Assembly (NCBI RefSeq): GCF_904848665.1 | Contig: NZ_CAJHCQ010000035.1 | Span: forward strand, 1 to 49,188 | Direction of reading: 5' to 3' | Length of the DNA stretch: 49,188 nucleotides | Source of the DNA: Paraburkholderia hiiakae | GTDB taxonomy: Bacteria > Pseudomonadota > Gammaproteobacteria > Burkholderiales > Burkholderiaceae | In this document: positions 16,531-24,760 of the stretch, piece by piece | Layout: every line of letters starts with the position of its first letter | How positions within the stretch are numbered: position 1 is the first letter of the stretch | Notes under the pieces: generated by a model | Told to the model about the DNA's origin: nothing | Seen by the model: only the letters and a program-made list of their open reading frames with translations | Database searches by the model: none | Position numbers and translations under genes: made by a program

Positions 16531-18186
16531 CTACTTGAGCGAGGCCTGCGTTCTGGGCGGGTACTTCTTCAGCACTTGCTGATAGCGCGCGTACTCCATG
16601 ATGAGCGGCACGCTGGCCGGGATATGCCGTATGGCGATCGACTCTTCTTCCTTCGGGTCCGTGTAGAGGTTGAACACCAGCACGGTCCACGCGTCGCCGA
16701 CCATCCCCGCGAAGCCGCCGTTGTAGCCCTTCTGGGTCACGGCGTCGGGCAGCTGGAATTTCTTCATCAGCTTGAACTCGTCAACGCGCACCGCGGAAAG
16801 CTCGTCGTTCCAGAAGTAGAAGACGCTGCGGCGGTTCGAGACGCCCTTGTCGGCGAGCAGGAACGACGTCTGGTCGATGCCGTCAACATACGTTGTCGAC
16901 GGTACGAGCTTCGCGAGATCCGCGCCCGGCGAGCCGGCGAGCGCGACCGACGTGTTGAACATGTCCGCGAAATCGAACAGGCCGTCCGAGCGGCGCGGCT
17001 CGACCATGCCCTTCCAGTAGACGAAGAACGGCGAGCGCACCGCGCCCTCCCACGTCGAGCCCTTGCCGCCGCGGAACATCGAGCGCGCCGCGGGCTGGAC
17101 TTCCTGCTCGGGGCCGTTGTCCGACGCGAAGAACACGATCGTGTTGTCGAGCTCACCATTGGCCTGCAGCGTATCGATCAACTTCTTGAACATATCGTTG
17201 ACCTGCACGATGCAGTCGCTATAGTTCGTGCGCGCCGCCGAGCGTCCGGCGTAGTAGGCGTTCGGATAGTTGTCGAAGTGGCACGCACGCGGCGCGTAGT
17301 ACAGGAAGAACGGCTTCGTTGCGCTCTTTTCGCGGTTCAGGAAATCGACGGTGTAGTCGAGCCACTTCGTATCGAGGTCCTTGATGGTCTCGGTGTTGAT
17401 TTCGTACAGGCTCTCGATCTTGCCGCCCTTCACGGCGTGCACGTCGCTCTTGTTGAACGGCAGATTGAGAATGTAGCGATAGCGCTCGGGGCTCAGTGCG
17501 ATTTCGGGGTTGTACTGTGGGTCGCGCCATTCGGTGTACATATCGGAGACCGAAAGAAAACCGCGGAAGTCGTCGAAGCCGACGTTCTGCGGTTGCGAGC
17601 CATTGTTCTCGCCCATGTGCCACTTGCCGACCGCCTGGGTCGTGTAGCCCGCGCGCGAGAGCAGTTCCGGCAGCGTCGTGAGCCCGGCGAGCCCGCCTGG
17701 CTGGCCGTACATCGGCGGAATCTGGATGCCGTGATGCGCCATGTTCTGGCCGGTCATGATCGTGGCTCGCGTAGGCGAGCAGCTTGGCTGCGAGTAGGCC
17801 GAACTGAGGATCAGACTCTGGTTCGCAATGCGGTCGATGTCGGGCGTGGCGTTGCCCACCGCTTCGCCGCCGCCGTTGAAGCCGAAGTCGCTATAGCCGA
17901 CGTCGTCGAGCAGGAAGATCACGATGTTCGGCCGCTTGCCGGTTTTCTGCTGCAGCGCCTGCAGCTTGCGCTCGGCCTCCTGTTGCTGGTCGCCGTGCGC
18001 GATGACCGGCTCCATGTTGTCGGCGAGCTTGACCGTGCGCGAGGCCAGATACTGATTGGGCTGGTCATAGCCCGCGAAACCCTGCTCTTTGGTGGGTTCG
18101 GTGATCGTCGCCGCGCTGCCTGCGTGCGAGATGGCCAGCGTTGCTCCTGCTGCTGCAAGAAGCAAGGCCGGGATGATGCGTTTCAT
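16531..18186 (-). CDS. exported type I (Cys-type) sulfatase, arylsulfatase-like
   Basis: The 551-aa precursor has a Sec signal peptide (MKRIIPALLLAAAGATLAIS, cleavage near AGSAA). The sulfatase motif CSPTR (C136, P138, R140) lies in SQPSCSPTRATIMTG and would be converted to formylglycine. Metal ligands begin with LLDDVGYSD (D94, D95), and the later FFASDNGPEQE segment supplies the remaining Asp and Asn. KWHMGEN carries active-site Lys and His. It should hydrolyse sulfate esters in the periplasm. The GAYTTQAVGKWH-type context and length are typical of arylsulfatases, but aryl, alkyl and steryl esters cannot be separated by sequence. The leader has unusual nested repeats. Confidence 0.93.
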   Translation of the reverse strand: MKRIIPALLLAAAGATLAISHAGSAATITEPTKEQGFAGYDQPNQYLASRTVKLADNMEPVIAHGDQQQEAERKLQALQQKTGKRPNIVIFLLDDVGYSDFGFNGGGEAVGNATPDIDRIANQSLILSSAYSQPSCSPTRATIMTGQNMAHHGIQIPPMYGQPGGLAGLTTLPELLSRAGYTTQAVGKWHMGENNGSQPQNVGFDDFRGFLSVSDMYTEWRDPQYNPEIALSPERYRYILNLPFNKSDVHAVKGGKIESLYEINTETIKDLDTKWLDYTVDFLNREKSATKPFFLYYAPRACHFDNYPNAYYAGRSAARTNYSDCIVQVNDMFKKLIDTLQANGELDNTIVFFASDNGPEQEVQPAARSMFRGGKGSTWEGAVRSPFFVYWKGMVEPRRSDGLFDFADMFNTSVALAGSPGADLAKLVPSTTYVDGIDQTSFLLADKGVSNRRSVFYFWNDELSAVRVDEFKLMKKFQLPDAVTQKGYNGGFAGMVGDAWTVLVFNLYTDPKEEESIAIRHIPASVPLIMEYARYQQVLKKYPPRTQASLK

Positions 18187-18521
18187 GGCGTCTCCTGTCG
18201 ACCAGAGTCGGTGCTTCGGCTGTCGACCGGAGTTGGCGCTTCAGCGCCTACTCCGGTCCCATGCAACGCACTTCCTCTGGTCCCATGCAAGTTTGGTGCG
18301 GCCGTTGTGATGATGGCCGGTGCTAGCCAGTGCGCGACCAGGCAGCCGGCAGCAGGGATGCCGCTGTCCGATCTGCCGCCGCAGCCGATCGGGTGAGGCA
18401 CGGATACCGTTGCCGTCTCCCGGACCAAAGCAGTCGCGGGTTACGGCTCCGGCGTGAAAGTAACAGGGAAGGGCCGTCCGATCACCCCTCGTTAGTAGGG
18501 GGCGCCGCTTCCCGTCTCGCG
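18187..18521. other. sulfatase leader/promoter region (335 bp)
   Basis: This stretch has no gene. Next to the sulfatase start it carries nested inverted repeats and a pair of direct repeats (annotated separately). At its other end, 20 nt beyond the dehydrogenase stop, lies a C4-TCGTTAGTA-G5 element (18485-18502). Confidence 0.6.
18200..18290 (-). repeat. nested inverted repeats and direct repeats in sulfatase leader
   Basis: The inner stem GACCGGAGT/ACTCCGGTC (18225-18233 with 18250-18258) is extended by GGCGC/GCGCC (18235-18239 with 18244-18248) around a 4-nt loop. An outer stem GACCAGAG/CTCTGGTC pairs 18200-18207 with 18275-18282. A 12-bp direct repeat, GGTCCCATGCAA, occurs at 18255-18266 and 18279-18290. 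All lie within 105 bp of the sulfatase start, so an operator or structured leader RNA is plausible. Confidence 0.7.
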
Positions 18522-19670
18522 TCAGCCGAGCTGGCGCGCGATGATCAGCTTCTGGATGTGGCTCGTGCCTTCGTAGATCTTGCATACGCGCACATCGCGC
18601 AGGTAGCGCTCGACCGGGAAGTCGCACAGGTAGCCGTAACCGCCGTGAATCTGGAGCGCGCTCGAGCACACCTTCTCGGCCATTTCGCTCGCGAACAGCT
18701 TCGCGATCGACGCCTCCTTCGTGCAGTCCACGCCGGCATCGCACAGCCGCGCCGCATGCAGGCAGTACTGGAACGCCACGTCGACCTGCGCAGCCATATC
18801 GGCGAGGTCGAACGCCACGCCTTGCAATCGGGCGATCGGCGCGCCATAGGCTTCGCGCTCGTTTGCATACTTCACGGCGGCGTCGAGCGCACCGCGCGCC
18901 GCGCCCGCGGCGATGAACGCAATGCCGATGCGGCCATCCGACAAGCCACTCATCACCGTGCGGTAGCCGTCACCTTCGGCGCCCAGGCGGTTCTCGGCCG
19001 GCACGCGATGGTTCTCAAGCGCGATCTGCGCCGTATGCGCGGTGTGCTGGCCCAGCTTTTCCTCGATACGCGTGGTCGCGTAGCCGGGTTGTGCCGGGTC
19101 GACGATGAACGTCGTGGCGCCGCGCTTGCCCGCTGCCTTGTCGGTGATCGCGAAGGCCACGCCCACGCCGGCCTCGCTGCCGTTCGAGATGAACTGCTTC
19201 GAGCCGTTGAGCACGTAGTGGTCGCCGTCGCGCACGGCGCTCGTGCGCAACGCCGCCGTGTCCGAGCCGGCATGAGACTCGGAGAGCAGGAAGGCGCCGA
19301 TCGATTCGCCGCTCGCCATCGCAGGCAAAAAGCGCTCCTTTTGCTCCTCGGTGCCGTTCTTTGCGATGCACATCGCCGTGAAGTTGTGAACGTGCAGGAT
19401 CGTCGCGAGGCCGGCGTCGTGCGCTGCGAACTCGTGCTGCGCGAGACAGAAGTCGAGCACGCCGGCACCGGTGCCGCCGTAGGCCTCGGGCACCAGCATG
19501 CCGAGAAAGCCGAGCTGCGCCAGTTCCCTGATTTCGGCGCGCGGCCACGCGGATTCGCGGTCGCGCTGCGCCGCCGTCGGCGCGATGATGTCCGCGGCGA
19601 CGCGGCGCGCCGAGTCGCGAATCATGATCTGCTGTTCGTCGAGGAACAGGCTGGAGAGGTCTTTGCTCAT
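18522..19670 (-). CDS. acyl-CoA dehydrogenase (about 380 aa, short/branched-chain type)
   Basis: The 382-aa enzyme has every part of the classical fold: an N-terminal helical domain, FLLSESHAGSDTAAL for FAD and substrate binding, and GSKQFISNGSEAGVG. The catalytic base is E367 in KIYEGTSHIQKLI, the position of medium- and short-chain dehydrogenases. AAGGA lies correctly before the ATG at 19670. It is 46 bp downstream of the racemase gene on the same strand. An AMACR product (the 2S-methyl epimer) is what such a dehydrogenase would oxidise. A close paralogue is encoded at 26914-28056, and the two share an identical 42-bp stretch over the catalytic region. Confidence 0.93.
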   Translation of the reverse strand: MSKDLSSLFLDEQQIMIRDSARRVAADIIAPTAAQRDRESAWPRAEIRELAQLGFLGMLVPEAYGGTGAGVLDFCLAQHEFAAHDAGLATILHVHNFTAMCIAKNGTEEQKERFLPAMASGESIGAFLLSESHAGSDTAALRTSAVRDGDHYVLNGSKQFISNGSEAGVGVAFAITDKAAGKRGATTFIVDPAQPGYATTRIEEKLGQHTAHTAQIALENHRVPAENRLGAEGDGYRTVMSGLSDGRIGIAFIAAGAARGALDAAVKYANEREAYGAPIARLQGVAFDLADMAAQVDVAFQYCLHAARLCDAGVDCTKEASIAKLFASEMAEKVCSSALQIHGGYGYLCDFPVERYLRDVRVCKIYEGTSHIQKLIIARQLG

Positions 19671-19716
19671 GGATCGTCCTTGTGTGGGGTCGAGGCGGAT
19701 CGGGCGGACGCGGCGC

Positions 19717-20844
19717 TCAGCGCGCGGCCCAGTCGCGCAGAACTTCGTGCGTGTGCTCGCCGCGCCGTGGAATCGCGTGCGGGGCGGGCAGCGGGGTGGC
19801 CGAGAAGCGTGGCGCCGGGTTGGCCTGCAAGACACCGTTCTCGCGCGTATAGACCGCACGTGCCTGCATGTGCGGATGCTCTGCGGCTTCTTCGGGGCAG
19901 AGCACGGGCGCGAAGCAGGCGTCGGTGCCTTCCAGCAGGGCGCACCATTGGTCGCGCGTGCGAGTCGCGAAGAGCGCGGCAAAGCGCTCGCGCAGTGCGG
20001 GCCACGCGCTCGCGTCGTAGGCTTTGTCGAAAGCGGGGTCGTCGCCGAAGCCGAGCTTCTCGCGCAGCAGGCGATAGAACTTCGGCTCGAGCGAGCCGAC
20101 CGTGATCATGCCGCCATCGGCGCAGCGGTACGTGTTGTACCAGTGCGGACCGTCGAGCAGACTCTGCCCGCGCGCAGCCGTGAACTTGCCGGACGCCTGC
20201 AGCGCATGCAGCAGCGTCATCATGTGCGCGCTGCCATCGACGATTGCGGCGTCCACCACTTGTCCCTCTCCGCCCGCGCGTGCGTGCAGGATGCCCGCGA
20301 GCATCCCAACGGCGAGATAGAGCGCGCCGCCGCCGATGTCGCCAACGAGGCTCGGTGGTGTGATGGGCGGCTCGCCTGGCTGGCCCGCGTACCAGAGCGC
20401 GCCGGACAGTGCGATGTAGTTGAGGTCGTGTCCCGCGGCGTGCGCGAGCGGGCCGGTCTGCCCCCAGCCCGTCATGCGGCCGTAGACGAGCCGCGGGTTG
20501 TGCGCGAGGCACACATCGGGACCGAGCCCGAGGCGCTCCATTACGCCGGGCCGCATGCCTTCGATTAGTGCGTCGGATTGCGCGACGAGCTGCAGCACGG
20601 TGTGCACGCCTTCGGGCGTTTTCAGGTCGACCGCGATCGAGCGCTTGCCGCGATTCGGGATGTCGTGATTGCCGAGATCGATGCGATCGGCGTCGGGGTC
20701 GATGCGATCGACGACGACGACATCCGCGCCCAGATCCGCGAGCAACATGCCACAAAACGGTCCGGGCCCGATGCCCGCGATTTCGAGCACGCGCACGCCC
20801 TTCAGGGGGCCTTGCCTGTCTCGCTCCATAGTCTGTCTCGTCAT
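19717..20844 (-). CDS. alpha-methylacyl-CoA racemase (CaiB/BaiF family III CoA transferase)
   Basis: The 375-aa protein belongs to the CaiB/BaiF fold. It carries the racemase rather than the transferase signature: GHDLNYIALSGAL with H139, D169 in VGDIGGGALYLAVG, and E253 in GSLEPKFY. These match the catalytic His126, Asp156 and Glu241 of mycobacterial MCR by position. It would epimerise 2-methylacyl-CoA esters so that S-specific dehydrogenases can act, a step needed for sterol side chains, bile acids and isoprenoid acids. ATG 20844 is used; 20829 is an alternative start with a weak GAGA upstream. It lies between the LuxR regulator and an acyl-CoA dehydrogenase in the same direction. Confidence 0.88.
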   Translation of the reverse strand: MTRQTMERDRQGPLKGVRVLEIAGIGPGPFCGMLLADLGADVVVVDRIDPDADRIDLGNHDIPNRGKRSIAVDLKTPEGVHTVLQLVAQSDALIEGMRPGVMERLGLGPDVCLAHNPRLVYGRMTGWGQTGPLAHAAGHDLNYIALSGALWYAGQPGEPPITPPSLVGDIGGGALYLAVGMLAGILHARAGGEGQVVDAAIVDGSAHMMTLLHALQASGKFTAARGQSLLDGPHWYNTYRCADGGMITVGSLEPKFYRLLREKLGFGDDPAFDKAYDASAWPALRERFAALFATRTRDQWCALLEGTDACFAPVLCPEEAAEHPHMQARAVYTRENGVLQANPAPRFSATPLPAPHAIPRRGEHTHEVLRDWAAR

Positions 20845-20888
20845 TGGTTGGATGCGGCCAATGATAGAGAGCGGACCGTACGCAGACA

Positions 20889-20964
20889 CCCCCTCGGAAG
20901 GAAAGGGGCTGGCAGCCGTGAGGCGCCGTTCGAGCCGCGCCCGCCCCCCATTCAAGGCAGGGGC
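20889..20964. repeat. two C-run/G-run hairpin elements
   Basis: CCCCC-N11-GGGG occupies 20889-20908, and GCCCC-N12-GGGGC occupies 20943-20964. Both sit in the 139-bp gap between the regulator stop and the racemase start. They belong to the recurrent boundary element described in the findings. Confidence 0.5.
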
Positions 20965-20983
20965 ACGCCCCGCGCGCGAGCGC

Positions 20984-23695
20984 TCACTGGAGATAGCCCT
21001 GCTCGCGCGCCCACGTCATCGCGTCATAGCGCGTCGAAACGCCAAGCTTGGTGAGGATGTTGCGCACGTTCCATTTCGTCGTCCCGACCGAAATATTCAG
21101 CGTGAGCGCGATGCGCTTGTTCGACATGGCCTGCGAGATCAACAGGAGGATTTCGAGTTCGCGCGGCGTGAGGTTGACCCCATTGCGCGGGAGCGCCAGC
21201 GCGTCTGGTCTGCTCGGGCGGGGCGAAGGCGGGCTGGCGGTATCGCCGGGTTTCGAGAGCATCTCCAGCAGGGCGGCGGCCTGCGGGGAAAGCGCCGGCG
21301 CGCCGCGCAACGCAGCGAGGAGCGGCGCGAGCGCCGCGCCTTCTTCGAGGAAGGTGCGCACGAGTCCAAGCGGCGCGCCGCCGTTCAGCGCATCGACGAG
21401 ACAGTGTTGCGCCGCTACCGTTTGCTCGATGCCCGCGTATGCCGCAGCGGTGAGCAGATTCGCGCAGACGAGCAGTCGCTCGCGGCCGGTCGCCAGCGCG
21501 AACACGCGCACCTGCTGGAGGGCGTCGAGCGCTTGCGTGGCGTTGCAGTTCACGAGCGCCACGCGCGAGCGGGCCAGCGCCGCGACCGCGCGCGTTTCCT
21601 CGGTTGCGTTTGCCGCGGCGAGCGCGTTGAGCTGCGCGACGACGCCCTGCGCGCGCACATGATCGCCGTCGGCCAGCAGAATGCGCACGGTTTCTCCGAG
21701 CATGAACGCCGCGGGCCGAGCGAGGCCCAGGTCCTGGAAGTGGGCCGTCTGGCGCTGGAGAAAGGCGAGAGCCGCCGCCGGACCCTGATCGATGCGGTCG
21801 AGCCGCGCGTGAACGAGCGAGGCCTGCACCATGACGTCGGGCCACGAAGCGCGCAGCAAGCTCGCGCGATTGGCGAGCACGTCGCGCGCTTCGGCGATGC
21901 GGTCGAGTTCGTAGTACGCGTCGCCTAGCATGGCGGCGCACAGTCCCGCACAGACGGAGTGCCTGCCGTAAGTCGTTTGCGCCTGCTCAAGCAAGGCCGC
22001 TGCCACGCGCGCCGTCTCGCGCACGCGCCCTTGCTTGAGGTAAGTGGCGGGCAGCGTGACCTCGAACATCAGCGCGATCTCGCTGCCCTGGTCGTCGCTT
22101 TGCACGGCGTTTTCGTCATGCAGGCGCAAGGCTTCGCGCATGCGGCCCGCGTGCGCGAAGGCCGTCACCAGCGCCGCTATGTAGATGTACTTCAGCGTGC
22201 GGTTCGATGGCCACGACTCCGGCGCTATGTTCAGCAGCGCGATCACGCGCTCGCTGTCGTCGCGCTGCGTGGCGATCGTCGCCTGCGCGAGCGCGAGCTG
22301 GGCTTCCATCCCGGGGCGGCCCGCCGGTTCGCTGCGCCGCAATTGTTCGAGCCAGTGCTGCGCCTGCGCTGGCCGCGCCGTCAATGCGTAGGTAAGGGAG
22401 CCGAGAAACGAGAGTCGCGGGTGCTCGACGAGTGCGTCCTCCGGCAGATGGTCGAGCAGGTGGACCATCGCGCCGACAGCGCTGAAGCTCCAGTCGGCGG
22501 GCATCGCGTTCTCGATGGTCCGCACGGCGAGCGCGAGATCACCGCCAAGATTCGCGTGGCGCACGGCATCGACGAGCATCTGCTGGCTTGCGAACCACGC
22601 GCTCGCGCGCCGGTGCAGCGCTTGCAGTGCCGTGGGCGCATTGCCGTTGCGCTGCACGAACCGGCTGCACAGGAACTCGCCAAGCAGAGGATGCAGGCGG
22701 TACCACGGCGTGCGGTCGTCGGTCTCCACACGCTGGATCAGCAGGTATTCCTCCTCCGCGCGCCGCAGCAGGTCGGCGGCATGCGCATGTCCGGTGACGT
22801 GAGCGGCGAGCGCCGCATTGAAGCGCCGCAGCGGCGCGAGCGCTTCGATCAGCGCGATCGTTTCCGCATTCGCCTGGGCGATCACGTCTTCGGCGAGGTA
22901 GTTCTGCAGATCGCTCGAGCGGCGCAGGAAGGCCGGCAACTGGGCGCGTGTGGCCGGGCGGTTGCGCAGCATGATCGCGACCAGCTGAAGACTGGCGGGC
23001 CAACCGTGCGTGACGTCCTGGATGAGCTGCAGTTCGTCGGCGGTCAGCTTCATCGTCGCGAGATTCTGCTCGAAGAACGCCTGGGTCTCGTCAAGGCTGA
23101 ACGGCAGGTCTTCGAGGCCCGCTTCCGCGAGTTGGCCATAGACGCGCAGGCGGCTTACGGAAAGCGGCGGCGTGGTGCGCGAGGCGATGACGATGTGCAG
23201 GTTCGGCGGGCAATGGGTGGCGAGCTTTTGCATCAGCTCGTGTGCCCACGGGTCGTCGATGTGGTGATAGTCATCGACGAACAGGTAGATGTCTTTCGCC
23301 ACGCGCTGGGCCTGCGCGATGATCGCGGCCGCCATCGACTCGGCCGGCCACGCGGTATCTTCGCGCGCGGGCGGCAACGCGACGGCGGGCACCACGCCAA
23401 GGCGCGCCAGCGCGCCGAGCAGGTCGTCGCAAAACACCGCCCTGCGGCGGTCGTCCGCCGCGAGCGCGAGCCATGCGACTTCCGCACCGGCCTTCATCAG
23501 TTCCTGGCGCCACTGCACGAGCAGGATGGTCTTGCCAAAGCCCGCGTTGCCCGTAACCAGCGTGAGCGCGCAACGCTGCGCATCGCGCAGCCGTTCGATG
23601 AGCCGCCTGCGCACGATATGGCGCGGGCCGATGCGCGGCGGCGCGAATTTCGCCGGCGCGGCCGGCTCGTCGAGTGGCGGTGTTCGATACGTCAT
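20984..23695 (-). CDS. MalT-like LuxR-family transcriptional activator (LAL type)
   Basis: The 903-aa protein begins with a STAND-type ATPase domain (Walker A GNAGFGKT at 49-56; Walker B-like DIYLFVDDYHHID). A long helical repeat (TPR-like) region follows from about residue 350 to 800. It ends with a LuxR helix-turn-helix (NLTPRELEILLLISQAMSNKR to the C-terminus). MalT-type regulators bind an inducer and ATP, multimerise and activate nearby promoters. This is the only dedicated regulator seen in the acyl-CoA island, so it is the prime candidate controller of it. It is divergent from the crotonase-thiolase-crotonase operon and upstream of the racemase gene. The ribosome binding site is weak. 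Confidence 0.92.
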   Translation of the reverse strand: MTYRTPPLDEPAAPAKFAPPRIGPRHIVRRRLIERLRDAQRCALTLVTGNAGFGKTILLVQWRQELMKAGAEVAWLALAADDRRRAVFCDDLLGALARLGVVPAVALPPAREDTAWPAESMAAAIIAQAQRVAKDIYLFVDDYHHIDDPWAHELMQKLATHCPPNLHIVIASRTTPPLSVSRLRVYGQLAEAGLEDLPFSLDETQAFFEQNLATMKLTADELQLIQDVTHGWPASLQLVAIMLRNRPATRAQLPAFLRRSSDLQNYLAEDVIAQANAETIALIEALAPLRRFNAALAAHVTGHAHAADLLRRAEEEYLLIQRVETDDRTPWYRLHPLLGEFLCSRFVQRNGNAPTALQALHRRASAWFASQQMLVDAVRHANLGGDLALAVRTIENAMPADWSFSAVGAMVHLLDHLPEDALVEHPRLSFLGSLTYALTARPAQAQHWLEQLRRSEPAGRPGMEAQLALAQATIATQRDDSERVIALLNIAPESWPSNRTLKYIYIAALVTAFAHAGRMREALRLHDENAVQSDDQGSEIALMFEVTLPATYLKQGRVRETARVAAALLEQAQTTYGRHSVCAGLCAAMLGDAYYELDRIAEARDVLANRASLLRASWPDVMVQASLVHARLDRIDQGPAAALAFLQRQTAHFQDLGLARPAAFMLGETVRILLADGDHVRAQGVVAQLNALAAANATEETRAVAALARSRVALVNCNATQALDALQQVRVFALATGRERLLVCANLLTAAAYAGIEQTVAAQHCLVDALNGGAPLGLVRTFLEEGAALAPLLAALRGAPALSPQAAALLEMLSKPGDTASPPSPRPSRPDALALPRNGVNLTPRELEILLLISQAMSNKRIALTLNISVGTTKWNVRNILTKLGVSTRYDAMTWAREQGYLQ

Positions 23696-23788
23696 GGCGG
23701 TGTCCGGGTGAGGGCGCGACAGGCGTTTGAGCCCGCGAAGCCCCTGTTTTGTGGCCGAGCCATTGTGCCTGCCCGTGCCGGTCTGCGG

Positions 23789-23808
23789 CCCCCCCGCAAA
23801 TAGAGGGG
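23789..23808. repeat. C-run/G-run hairpin element
   Basis: CCCC-GCAAATAGA-GGGG (23792-23808, with further C upstream) lies in the divergent regulator/crotonase promoter region. It shares the CCCCGCAAATAGA core with the hairpin at 15275-15287. Confidence 0.5.
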
Positions 23809-23966
23809 AATGCGTGCAGGCAAATCCCTATCGTTGCAATGCACGCATGGCGCGTCCGGCGCGCGGAGCAGCGCGCGCCGGACCGGCGGGCGATCCGTCC
23901 CCGTCCGTCCGCGCCGCGCGAATACAGGATTTTTCGCCAGGACTGGCATGGATTGGGGAGCAATAG

Positions 23967-24737
23967 ATGAGCGTCACATTTGAACTCAAGGGCCCGGTGG
24001 GCTGGATCACCCTCGCGCGTCCGGAAGCCATGAACGCGTTGTCGCGCGACATGGTGGAAGGCATCACCGCGAAGCTCGTGGAATGGCAGGACAACCCGCA
24101 GGTGCGCGTCGTCGCCGTGACCGGCACGGGCCGCGCCTTCAGCGCCGGCGCCGACCTGAAAACGGCCGGCGCGCCCGCGCAGCCGGGCGAGAAAGACTTT
24201 CTCGACAAGATCGTCGACCTGTTCGACACAATGCGGGCGTTTCCGCGCCCGGTTATCGCGGCTGTCAACGGTCTCGCGCTCGCGGGCGGCCTCGAAGCCG
24301 TGATGACGTGCGACTTCGTGATCGCGGCGGAAAGCGCGCGCTTCGGCGACGCGCATTCGAACTTCGGCGTGTTCCCCGGCGGCGGCGGCGCAGCCGTGCT
24401 GCCGCGCAAGATCCCCGTGAACATCGCCAAGTACCTGCTGTTCACGGGCGATTCGGTGTCGGCGCAGGAGATGAAGCAGTACGGGCTCGTTGCCGAAGTG
24501 GTGGCCGACGCCGAACTCATCGACCGTGTGCAGGCGCTCGGCGAGAAGCTCGCGGCCAAGAGCCCGCTCGTGCTCACGAAGATGAAGCGCGTGGCCGACG
24601 AATCGGCGGACAAGCCGGTCGCGGACGCGCTGCGCCACGAAGTGCTCGAGCTGCGCAATCACCAGCGCTCGTATGACATTCAGGAGGGCTTGCGCGCGTT
24701 CGTCGAGAAGCGCAAGCCGGAATTCAAGGGCTACTGA
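23967..24737 (+). CDS. crotonase-superfamily protein (enoyl-CoA hydratase/isomerase family)
   Basis: The 256-aa protein has the crotonase CoA site VTGTGRAFSAGADLKTAG and the oxyanion segment PVIAAVNGLALAGGLEAVMTCD. One catalytic glutamate is present (E110). The second position is His (H130 in FGDAHSNFG), although the PGGGGAAVLPR loop is kept. A standard hydratase needs both acids, so the reaction may differ. GGGGAG precedes the ATG. It is the first gene of a three-gene operon, 23 bp before an SCP2-type thiolase. This order suggests action on a late intermediate before thiolysis. Confidence 0.88.
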   Translation: MSVTFELKGPVGWITLARPEAMNALSRDMVEGITAKLVEWQDNPQVRVVAVTGTGRAFSAGADLKTAGAPAQPGEKDFLDKIVDLFDTMRAFPRPVIAAVNGLALAGGLEAVMTCDFVIAAESARFGDAHSNFGVFPGGGGAAVLPRKIPVNIAKYLLFTGDSVSAQEMKQYGLVAEVVADAELIDRVQALGEKLAAKSPLVLTKMKRVADESADKPVADALRHEVLELRNHQRSYDIQEGLRAFVEKRKPEFKGY

Positions 24738-24760
24738 TCGTTCGGACTATTGGGGAAACC

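Noticed and set aside
16486..18396. A 636-codon plus-strand open frame opposite the sulfatase
   Set aside because: It is Arg/Val/Ala-rich without family motifs. The opposite strand encodes a complete sulfatase with catalytic residues, so this is a high-GC shadow frame.
18330..20105. A 591-codon plus-strand frame over the acyl-CoA dehydrogenase and racemase genes
   Set aside because: It spans two genuine genes on the other strand and their gap, and has no plausible start or motif.
21959..23803. A 614-codon plus-strand open frame opposite the LuxR regulator
   Set aside because: Shadow of the regulator gene, with no recognisable domain and unnatural Arg content.
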